From the NCBI GenBank assembly GCA_905480105.1, contig CAJQPC010000105.1:1-42086 (forward strand): DNA of 42,086 nucleotides, read 5' to 3'. The position numbers and the translations under genes were made by a program. Numbering within the stretch: the first letter of the stretch is position 1; each line of letters begins with the position of its first letter. The DNA comes from an uncultured bacterium (GTDB lineage Bacteria > Myxococcota_A > UBA796 > CAJQPC01). Of the stretch, positions 36,009 through 42,086 are shown piece by piece. The notes under the pieces were generated by a model. The model did not search any database. It was given only the letters and a program-made list of their open reading frames with translations, and was not told the origin of the DNA.

Positions 36009-37106
36009 TCAGTTGAGCAGCGCGACGACGAGCGCCAGAGCACCCATGGCCAACGCCAAGGCCACCCCGCCAAAGAGGAACAACATTCGCCCGGACACCT
36101 CGTCAGGGATGGGCATCCTCGAGGCCAGTGTGGTCCTGTCCCGTAGTGGGGCTTCGGAGTGAACCGGGGGCAGCAGGGTCCCCATACGTGGTCCCTCACA
36201 GGCTGGAACTGGATCCAGGGGTTCCTCGGCCAAGACCGCCTTGAGGGCCTGAAGGGGTTGGCCTTGTTTGTCTCCGAAGCGCTCGGGATCCAGGGAGCTT
36301 TGGGGCGGGGCCAAGAGCCGGGCCAAGAGTGCTCCGCGTCCGGGCACCTCGCGCAGGTCTTTTTCGGACAAGGTGCCCTCGACGGCAGCAGTGTGTGCCC
36401 CCGAGCGTGAGCGCCCAGTCGACCAAAAGTCTAAGAGGCCGCCGCTGCTGGGGTGATCCGGCCCCAGGTCCAAGCCTACTTCGTCAAATCCGGTGCTCTG
36501 CCAAGGCAGCGGCTCACCCAGAGGGCCAGGGGTCCAGCTCTGGGAGAGCTCGGCCAAGCGGGTTCGGTCTGCTGCGGGGTACTCGGTGCCCAGCCAGTCC
36601 GCCAGCGCCTGTCCCAGACTGCTCTGTCTGTAGAGCTTGGGCGAAGGATGAGCGGCGGGCCAGGTCTCCCGAAGTAGGCGGGTCAAGGCCTGTAGGTCCC
36701 GACCCTTCGAGCCTGCCTGGAAGCGGCCAGCGCCAAGCAAGACGGGCTGCCCTTCGGGTCCCACCACCACTTCGCTGGCTGAGAGGGCCCCGTGGTGCAG
36801 ACCGGCTTGGTGCAGTGCTGCCAGGGCCCGGTCCACGTCGATGAGTACCTGGGCCAGGTCCGCGGGGTGCAGTTGGGGTGCCATTTGGTCCAGGGTAGGG
36901 CCGGGAGGGCGTGACTCGAGCCATACGGACAGGCCGTCGAGCAGCCCTCGGTCCAAGACGGGGCTCAGGCCAGGATGATCCGGTCGCTGGGGTGGGGGTG
37001 AGCCGGTCCAGAGAATGACCAGCCCCCCTTCAGCGCGCTGGGCCAAGGTGTGCGGGTCGGCACTGTTTGGATCAGCACCGCGGATGGCCAGTAGCTCCCC
37101 GCTCAC
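36009..37106 (-). CDS. Pseudokinase-like protein with C-terminal transmembrane helix
   Basis: A 365-residue protein. Residues about 85-130 look like a kinase catalytic-loop region with lost residues: LAALHQAGLHHGALSASEVVV replaces the HRDxKxxN motif, and VLLGAGRF replaces DFG. It is therefore likely non-catalytic. The middle (about 200-320) is Pro/Leu-rich with no motif. The C-terminus has one transmembrane helix (MLFLFGGVALALAMGALALVVALLN), so it is tail-anchored with the kinase-like part in the cytoplasm. The start is GTG 37106, which overlaps the upstream stop by GTGA. No ATP-binding P-loop is visible. Confidence 0.6.
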   Translation of the reverse strand: MSGELLAIRGADPNSADPHTLAQRAEGGLVILWTGSPPPQRPDHPGLSPVLDRGLLDGLSVWLESRPPGPTLDQMAPQLHPADLAQVLIDVDRALAALHQAGLHHGALSASEVVVGPEGQPVLLGAGRFQAGSKGRDLQALTRLLRETWPAAHPSPKLYRQSSLGQALADWLGTEYPAADRTRLAELSQSWTPGPLGEPLPWQSTGFDEVGLDLGPDHPSSGGLLDFWSTGRSRSGAHTAAVEGTLSEKDLREVPGRGALLARLLAPPQSSLDPERFGDKQGQPLQALKAVLAEEPLDPVPACEGPRMGTLLPPVHSEAPLRDRTTLASRMPIPDEVSGRMLFLFGGVALALAMGALALVVALLN

Positions 37107-37684
37107 TGGGGGATGTCCGGCAAGTTGTCAATGCTCAGCTCCATCTCAGCGTCTCGTGCAAAGGGCGGTAGGTCGGGGGCCGGGTCTCCCATCAGGTGAA
37201 AGGAGTCTAAAATCTGGCCCCAGTCGGCCGCCACGCTTGGGTCGGCCTGGGGCAATGTGTGGAGGCTGAGGATGGCCAGGTGCTCGGAGCCGCGCAGGAC
37301 CACGGTGAACTGCATGCGCTCGTGGGGGCCGTGTTTGCGCAAGGTTGTGATGGCCCAGGCTTCGCGGTTGTCCACCTCCAGGCGGTGGTGGCCGGTGACC
37401 GCAGCCTGGATGCCCAGGCTGCGTCCGTGGTCCAGGGCGTAGCCTTCGCCGACGATGAGCAGGTCCAAGCTGCGGGTCTGTTTGGCCTCGCGCACCAGAT
37501 CGATGGTGACTTGGGTGCTGGGGTCCGGGCTATTCAAGAGCAGGTGATGGTTCCCAAAGGCGCGGTGGTTTACTTTGACTTCCCAACCGTCGGGCAGCTC
37601 CACGGAGAGGCTGCCCTCCAAGCGGGGAGTCGGCGCCCCGTCCACGGGGTGTACTGCGTGCAGGCAGCCCAGCAGCCAGAGCAC
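37103..37684 (-). CDS. Small lipoprotein of unknown function
   Basis: A 193-residue predicted lipoprotein. The start GTG 37684 shares its G with the TAG stop of the upstream gene. The signal MLWLLGC is extremely short (lipidated Cys 7). The mature part has an alpha/beta pattern (SLSVELPDGWEVKVNHRAFG, ADPSVAADWGQILDSFHL) resembling DUF1795/PsbP-like proteins of envelope function, but this is only a loose impression. It sits between the acidic-linker lipoprotein and the pseudokinase-like gene, overlapping both neighbours by a few bases, so all three are probably one operon. Confidence 0.6.
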   Translation of the reverse strand: MLWLLGCLHAVHPVDGAPTPRLEGSLSVELPDGWEVKVNHRAFGNHHLLLNSPDPSTQVTIDLVREAKQTRSLDLLIVGEGYALDHGRSLGIQAAVTGHHRLEVDNREAWAITTLRKHGPHERMQFTVVLRGSEHLAILSLHTLPQADPSVAADWGQILDSFHLMGDPAPDLPPFARDAEMELSIDNLPDIPQ

Positions 37685-38367
37685 TATTCGCTCAGCTCGA
37701 TCTCAACACGGTGGTGCAGGATCAAGCCGGAAACGTCGGGCACGGGCTCGTCCTGGCGGTGAATTACTGGGATTCCTGCGGCCGGCAAGGTCTCGGTGAA
37801 GCCGTTGATGAACCACTCGGGGTCGTTCTTCTCTTCTGAGTAGGCACTCCAGCCTGTCCAGGTTTTGCCGTCGGCGCTCAGGTCGATGCGATGGAGAGCG
37901 TCGCCCGAGCTGTGTGTCCAGACGGTGGTATCCAGGGCCGCGTTGCAGTCCGAGTCGTTCATCTTCCAGGTGCCGTCAAAGACGGGGCCTTTCCCATCCA
38001 CGCTGCTCTGGCTGCCGCCGCCACTGTAGGTTTGGGTGCAGTCGCTCAGGCCGGTGACAGGCAGGGTGAACTCCCACTCTAAGCGATAGTTCAAGGTGAG
38101 CTGCGCCCAGTTCTCCCCCACTGGGGTATCCGCGTCTGCGTCTGCGTCTGCATCTGTATCTGCGTCTGAATCCGAATCGGCGTCACTGTCGGAGTCCGCG
38201 TCGGTGTCTGCGTCCCCTTCGTCTGCGCAGTCAGGACTGCCCCAGCAGTCGCTGTCCGCGCAGTCAAAATAGCTGTCTTGATCGTTGTCGGCGCGGTCGG
38301 TGCACTCACCGGGGTTGGCGCCCTCGATGTCGTTGGCGCATGCAAAGAGCAGGGTCAGGATGGTCAT
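37684..38367 (-). CDS. Lipoprotein with Cys/Asp 'DND' motif and acidic repeat linker
   Basis: A 227-residue predicted lipoprotein. ATG 38367, with GAGG upstream, gives MTILTLLFAC (Cys 10). Residues about 18-45 carry CTDRADNDQDSYFDCADSDC, the Cys/Asp motif common in Myxococcota surface proteins and thought to bind Ca2+. A roughly 30-residue linker of D, A, S and T in DAD/DSD repeats follows. The C-terminal 130 residues have two well spaced cysteines (CTQTYSGGGSQSS and SDCNAALDT) and a beta pattern with no family I can name. First gene of the operon leading to 37103 and 36009. Confidence 0.72.
   Translation of the reverse strand: MTILTLLFACANDIEGANPGECTDRADNDQDSYFDCADSDCWGSPDCADEGDADTDADSDSDADSDSDADTDADADADADTPVGENWAQLTLNYRLEWEFTLPVTGLSDCTQTYSGGGSQSSVDGKGPVFDGTWKMNDSDCNAALDTTVWTHSSGDALHRIDLSADGKTWTGWSAYSEEKNDPEWFINGFTETLPAAGIPVIHRQDEPVPDVSGLILHHRVEIELSE
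38120..38215 (-). repeat. Low-complexity Asp/Ala/Ser/Thr coding repeat
   Basis: Imperfect tandem GAC-GCN/GAT-TCN hexamer-like repeat on the minus strand, encoding DAD and DSD units in the linker of the 37684-38367 lipoprotein. It is the most repetitive DNA in the window and is prone to length change by slippage. Confidence 0.75.
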
Positions 38368-38435
38368 GGGCGGCCTCTCGGACTCCCAGTCTACCCTGAC
38401 CCTACTCGCTGTACTCAAAAGCGGCCGCGCTCCGC

Positions 38436-40193
38436 CTACTTGGTGTTCTTCACATGCAGTTCAGCGAGCTGCGCGGGATCGACCACGTTGGGCGACTGGG
38501 CCATCAAGTCTTGTGCCTTGGTGGTCTTGGGGAAGGCGATCACGTCGCGAATGTTGTCTGTATCCGTGAGCAGCATCACCGAGCGGTCAAAGCCAAAGGC
38601 AATGCCACCGTGGGGAGGCGCGCCGTGGCGCAGGGCGTTGAGCAAGAAACCAAAGCGGGCCTCGGCTTCTTCCTCGTCGATGCCCAAGGCGGTGAAGACC
38701 TTGCTCTGCACTTCGGAGTCGTGGATACGGATGGAGCCGCCTGCGATCTCGTAGCCATTGCAGACCAGGTCGTAGGCGTCGGTCATGATCTCCCCTTCGC
38801 GGCCGGTGCCGAAGAGCTCAATATCCGCAGCGCGTGGGGCAGTGAAGGGGTGGTGAGTGCTGGTCCAGCTCTCGCTGTCCTCATCCCAATCAAAGGCTGG
38901 AAACTCGGTGACCCAGCAAAAGGCGAACTGGCCGGGCGCGGCCATGTCCAGCTCCAAGCCGATGTGGCGTCGCAGACGACCCAGGCCGGGGTTGACGTGG
39001 CCCGCCTTGCCCATGCCGATGAGCACCAGGTCGCCTTCCGAGGCACCGATGGTCTGTTGGATGGTCGCCTTCTCTTCGTCGGTGAAGAGCTTCTTGGCCG
39101 AGCCGCTCCAGCCATCAGCGCCCACCTTGGCCCACATCAATCCGCCCATACCGTAGCGGCGGACGAACTCGGTCCACTTGTCCAGGGTCTTGCGGGACTG
39201 GGTGGCGCCGCCGGGTACCGCAAAGGCCCGTGCGATGCCGTCGTTGAGCAGTGCGCCCTGGATGACCGTGCTCTCGGAGTCCGAGACCACGTCGGTAATG
39301 TCGGACAGCTCCATGCCGAATCGCAGGTCGGGGTTGTCCACGCCAAACCTGGAGATCGCCTCGGTATAGGTCAGGCGGGGCACCTCGCCAATGTCCTCGC
39401 CACGAACTTTCTGCCACATGGCCTGGGCCACACCCTCGGCGACTTCGATCACGGTGTCGGCGGTGGGGAAGGACATCTCAATGTCGATCTGGGTGAACTC
39501 GGGCTGGCGGTCGGAGCGCAGGTCCTCGTCCCGGAAGCACTTGGTGATCTGGAAATAGCGGTCCATGCCGGCCACCATCAGGATCTGCTTGAAGAGCTGA
39601 GGGCTCTGGGGCAAGGCGTACCACTGGCCAGGGTGAACGCGGCTGGGCACCAAGTAGTCGCGGGCACCCTCTGGGGTGCTGCGGTTCAGGATGGGGGTCT
39701 CGACTTCGATGAAGTCCAGAGTGTCTAAGTAGCTGCGGGTGGCTTGCGCGGCGCGGTGGCGGGCGATGAGCTTGGACTGGAGCGCGGGACGACGCAGGTC
39801 CAGGAAGCGCCAGATCAGGCGGGTCTCATCTTGGGCGTCACCGTCCAGTGCGAAAGGCAAGGGCTGGGTGTTGGCCAGGATCTTGACGCTCTTGGCGACC
39901 ACTTCGACAGCGCCGGTGGGGATGCGGCTGTTGGGCTTGGTGCGTGCGACCACCTCGCCCTCGATCTCCAGGACGAACTCCTGACGTACGGTTGTGGCCA
40001 TGTCCTTGGCGACTTGTGGACTGCGCTCGTCTACGGTGATCTGCACCACGCCTTGGCGGTCACGTAGATCGATAAAGGCCACGCCGCCCAGATCCCGCGC
40101 CTTGTGCGCCCAGCCTTGCAGGATCACCTGTTGGCCGATGTCAGTCTCTCGCAGAGAGCCGCACATGTGTGTGCGGCGGACGGTCTTGAGCAT
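38436..40193 (-). CDS. aspS: Aspartyl-tRNA synthetase
   Basis: A 585-residue class II synthetase that charges tRNA-Asp (or both Asp and Asn if non-discriminating). It opens with RRTHMCGSLRETDIGQQVILQGW, the anticodon-binding OB fold. The catalytic core follows: FIEVETPILNRSTPEGARDYLVP, then SPQLFKQILMVAGMDRYFQITKCFRDEDLRSDRQPEFTQID (motif 2), an inserted GAD domain (about residues 285-420), and AFGFDRSVMLLTDTDNIRDVIAFPKT (motif 3). The length and GAD insert are those of the bacterial type. ATG 40193 has GGAGAGGG upstream. The discriminating type cannot be fixed here. Confidence 0.96.
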   Translation of the reverse strand: MLKTVRRTHMCGSLRETDIGQQVILQGWAHKARDLGGVAFIDLRDRQGVVQITVDERSPQVAKDMATTVRQEFVLEIEGEVVARTKPNSRIPTGAVEVVAKSVKILANTQPLPFALDGDAQDETRLIWRFLDLRRPALQSKLIARHRAAQATRSYLDTLDFIEVETPILNRSTPEGARDYLVPSRVHPGQWYALPQSPQLFKQILMVAGMDRYFQITKCFRDEDLRSDRQPEFTQIDIEMSFPTADTVIEVAEGVAQAMWQKVRGEDIGEVPRLTYTEAISRFGVDNPDLRFGMELSDITDVVSDSESTVIQGALLNDGIARAFAVPGGATQSRKTLDKWTEFVRRYGMGGLMWAKVGADGWSGSAKKLFTDEEKATIQQTIGASEGDLVLIGMGKAGHVNPGLGRLRRHIGLELDMAAPGQFAFCWVTEFPAFDWDEDSESWTSTHHPFTAPRAADIELFGTGREGEIMTDAYDLVCNGYEIAGGSIRIHDSEVQSKVFTALGIDEEEAEARFGFLLNALRHGAPPHGGIAFGFDRSVMLLTDTDNIRDVIAFPKTTKAQDLMAQSPNVVDPAQLAELHVKNTK

Positions 40194-40368
40194 TGCCCTC
40201 TCCGGGTTGGGGGACGCGGCTTATTCACGCCCGGTGCCTTAGGCCAGCCCTGGGTGCTCAAGGACACGGGAAAGGCGCGGAATCCGTCGGATTCCTGGTT
40301 CTCTGGGCAAGTCAGCTTTGGCGATAGGAGAACCAGAGCCCACGCTGTTTCGTCGGCCCAGCGGTGCG

Positions 40369-41238
40369 CTAAAGGGTGGTCCTTCCCAACGCCGGTCCAC
40401 CGCGACGGGCGGCGCGTACCTGGGCTAGTTTGGCCTGTTCGGCGCCATAGCGTTCCAAGTTTGCCGCGATGAGCGCATGGGGGTCCAATCCACGGGCAGT
40501 CAGGAGGCTGTGGACGAGTTGCTCCATGACCACGAACTTGTCTTGTAGAAAGCGAGTGACCCGGTCCGGTGGGTAGGTGGTGTGCATGTCAAAGACGATG
40601 TCCAGACCGTGCTGGAAGCCGAGTAGACAGATGGGTTGGAAGCCTTGGTGAGAGCGGCGGGCACCCCAGCCCGGTTCGATGCCGTGCTTGCGTAAGACCG
40701 CGCGCTCTTCGGGTTTTCCGATGCCCAGGTCCAGCAAGGGTGCGTTGTAGCGAATGCCAAAGCGGGCGTAGAACTGAGCGTTCAGGTCCCGGGTGATGGG
40801 CATGGACATGACCGCGTACTCGCCGCCTACAGAGCTGCAGATCAGGGTGTTGGTGATGCCCCGCTCCAGGTTGTAGGCGATGGCGTGGGTGGCCATGGCT
40901 TCTTGGCAGCCCAAGCACAGGGTCCAGTGGCCGCCGTACTGAATGCTGTCCCGGAGCAAGCGCTTGGCGCCGATGGCGTTCCACTCGTTGGTGTGATCGA
41001 TCAGGTGGTGCTGCACACGCAAGCCCAAGACGCGTTGAAGCTCGGGGGTGTGCTTGCGGCTCCACTCATTGAACAGGGCGCCGTAGCGGTGCTTAAAGGT
41101 CAGTAGGTGGATGCCGCCTTTGTGCTCAGGGCGCTGGTTTTCACCCAAAATGATGGGGACCGCGCAGCTGTCCAGACCTCCGCTGTAAAGTACAGAGAAG
41201 TTTTCTAAGACGGCGTATTCGTCGAGGGCCAGTGGCAT
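40369..41238 (-). CDS. PP-loop (ATP pyrophosphatase) family protein
   Basis: A 289-residue protein whose N-terminus holds the PP-loop SGGLDS (residues 19-24, VLYSGGLDSCAVPIIL), which binds ATP in adenylating enzymes such as QueC, ThiI, TtcA and asparagine synthase. A CxxC pair CLGC (108-111) follows and may bind metal or carry sulfur. The C-terminal half has no motif I recognise beyond HTTYPPDRVTRFLQDKF. The type is not standard QueC. The neighbourhood of aspS (175 bp away) and tgt (about 4.4 kb away) makes an RNA-modification role thinkable, but this is inference. Confidence 0.7.
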   Translation of the reverse strand: MPLALDEYAVLENFSVLYSGGLDSCAVPIILGENQRPEHKGGIHLLTFKHRYGALFNEWSRKHTPELQRVLGLRVQHHLIDHTNEWNAIGAKRLLRDSIQYGGHWTLCLGCQEAMATHAIAYNLERGITNTLICSSVGGEYAVMSMPITRDLNAQFYARFGIRYNAPLLDLGIGKPEERAVLRKHGIEPGWGARRSHQGFQPICLLGFQHGLDIVFDMHTTYPPDRVTRFLQDKFVVMEQLVHSLLTARGLDPHALIAANLERYGAEQAKLAQVRAARRGGPALGRTTL

Positions 41239-41259
41239 AGGCCCAGATTCTACAGGCTC

Positions 41260-42086
41260 TCAGGCAGCAGCGGGCTTGCGAATGTGCGGGAGTCGCCCTG
41301 CCAGCAGCAGTCCCAAGGCGTAGACGCCCAAGGCCACGCCCAGGGCCAGGTGGTAGCCATACATGCGGGCCAGAATGACGGTGATCAAGCTGGCCGCGAC
41401 ACTCATCCAACCGTTTAGGGCCCAAGCCCAGGGCACGATCCCACCCGCCTCTGGGCGCAGCAGGCGCAGGCCCAGTGGGAAGGGCATACCCAACACAAAG
41501 CCAAGAGGTAGCAGCACCAACACTGTGATGCAGAAGCGGGCGGTGAGGGACCATGTCATGGCCAGGTCTTCGAGCAAGGGCGGGATGATCCAGCCTTGAA
41601 TCACGCCAAAGATGAGCCCCGTACCCAGTGCGATTCGCAGTGCTTTGAGCAGCGTGTCTTCGGGCACCTTGCCCGCCAGATAGGAGCCCACCCCGGAGCT
41701 GGCGAGCATCGCTAGGATCACCGCTGTGACCGCATAGGTGGGGTGTCCGACAAAGAGCGCCAGCTCATGCAGCAGCACGGTCTCCACACTCAGGTAGCCG
41801 TAGCCAAGGGTACAGGCGTAGGCCAAACCCCAGCCGATCCCCTGGACCCCGTTTAGCTCGGAGGGCCCGCGACGAAGCAAGGGGATGAGTACGAAAGCTA
41901 GGCCTGCTAGGAGCACAAAGGCCACCTGCACGGCGATGGACTGGTACAGCGCGGTGAGTGGCGCCTCCTCTCCGCCCGAGGTCTGTGTGGAAAACAGATC
42001 TTTCAGGCTGTTGCGCAGCAGGGTGGCGTCGTCCAGATAGGGCCTATCATCGGTTAGAATCCGACCCTTGAGGGGGCCTGGAGGGG
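41260..42086 (-). CDS. Membrane-embedded spermidine-synthase-like protein (C-terminal part, partial)
   Basis: The stop is at 41260 and the frame is open to the window end, giving about 275 visible residues. The first visible codons read LKGRILTDDRPYLDD, close to the DDRPYL segment that ends the soluble domain of fused MFS/spermidine synthase proteins. A cytoplasmic or periplasmic stretch of about 45 residues follows, then six or seven transmembrane helices (for example VAFVLLAGLAFVLIPLL, AVTAVILAMLASSGVGSYLAG, FCITVLVLLPLGFVLGMPF, LALGVALGVYALGLLLAG). The aminopropyl-transferase active site, if present, lies beyond the edge, so catalytic competence cannot be judged. It is 21 bp upstream of the PP-loop gene and probably cotranscribed with it. 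Confidence 0.7.
   Translation of the reverse strand, partial: PPGPLKGRILTDDRPYLDDATLLRNSLKDLFSTQTSGGEEAPLTALYQSIAVQVAFVLLAGLAFVLIPLLRRGPSELNGVQGIGWGLAYACTLGYGYLSVETVLLHELALFVGHPTYAVTAVILAMLASSGVGSYLAGKVPEDTLLKALRIALGTGLIFGVIQGWIIPPLLEDLAMTWSLTARFCITVLVLLPLGFVLGMPFPLGLRLLRPEAGGIVPWAWALNGWMSVAASLITVILARMYGYHLALGVALGVYALGLLLAGRLPHIRKPAAA

Noticed and set aside
40279-40295. GGAATCC/GGATTCC hairpin with GTC loop, possible terminator after the PP-loop gene
   Set aside because: Only 7 bp, no U-tract in the direction of the minus-strand transcript, and inside a GC-rich region where such hairpins arise by chance.

Overview
The window reads as chromosome of a Myxococcota-type (former Deltaproteobacteria) Gram-negative bacterium. 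The GC content is high (by eye roughly 60%) and the genes are densely packed. Lineage hints are a MYXO-CTERM-like C-terminal sorting tail on a secreted metalloprotease (22556-23947), an AgmX/PglI-type C-terminal domain on a lipoprotein (5211-5891), a Cys/Asp-rich 'D-N-D-x-D-x-x-x-D-C' motif followed by an acidic linker (37684-38367), an Oar-like TonB-dependent receptor (24934-27675), and many predicted lipoproteins with very short signal peptides. No mobile element, CRISPR array, rRNA or tRNA gene was seen.

Layout. 1-2313 (-): isoquinoline-1-oxidoreductase-like molybdenum hydroxylase (iorB-like, cut by the window edge, and iorA-like). 2441-5114 (+): class V aminotransferase-fold enzyme and a secreted DUF4097-like protein. 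5211-5891 (-): AgmX-domain lipoprotein. 5996-8799 (+): a predicted SELENOPROTEIN lipoprotein (LVIVD propeller, Ig-like region, redoxin with UxxC) and an alkaline-phosphatase-fold lipoprotein. 8891-12694 (-): DUF1501-type Tat protein with two CxxCH-containing lipoproteins. 13012-16646 (-): xanthine-dehydrogenase-like xdhB and xdhA. 16793-24594 (-): NAGPA-type glycosidase, SpmA-SpmB fusion, sulfatase-fold lipoprotein, matrixin-like protease and a small secreted protein. 24934-29565 (+): TonB-dependent receptor with two lipoproteins, closed by a strong bidirectional terminator. 29703-32422 (-): secreted protein and a CCA-adding/poly(A) polymerase-type nucleotidyltransferase. 32456-33217 (+): PEGA-type protein. 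33222-34730 (-): zinc-ribbon/pseudokinase/PP2C fusion. 34836-35990 (+): tgt. 36009-38367 (-): pseudokinase-like membrane protein and two lipoproteins. 38436-42086 (-): aspS, a PP-loop ATPase-like protein, and the end of a membrane-embedded spermidine-synthase-like protein.

The main discovery candidate is the selenoprotein. A reading frame running from a lipoprotein signal peptide meets an in-frame TGA at 7484-7486, exactly where the first redox cysteine of a thioredoxin/TlpA fold belongs, and continues without a shift through the rest of the fold to 7813. A bSECIS-type hairpin with the apical loop AGGTCT lies 11 nt after the TGA. Standard gene calling would split this into a truncated propeller and an orphan half-redoxin.

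Most other genes belong to the cell envelope: exported lipoproteins, sulfatase-fold enzymes, a TonB receptor, and Tat-exported or CxxCH-containing proteins. They are mixed with two molybdenum hydroxylase operons and translation/tRNA housekeeping genes (aspS, tgt, cca). Several gene pairs overlap by ATGA or GTGA, which supports the operon assignments.
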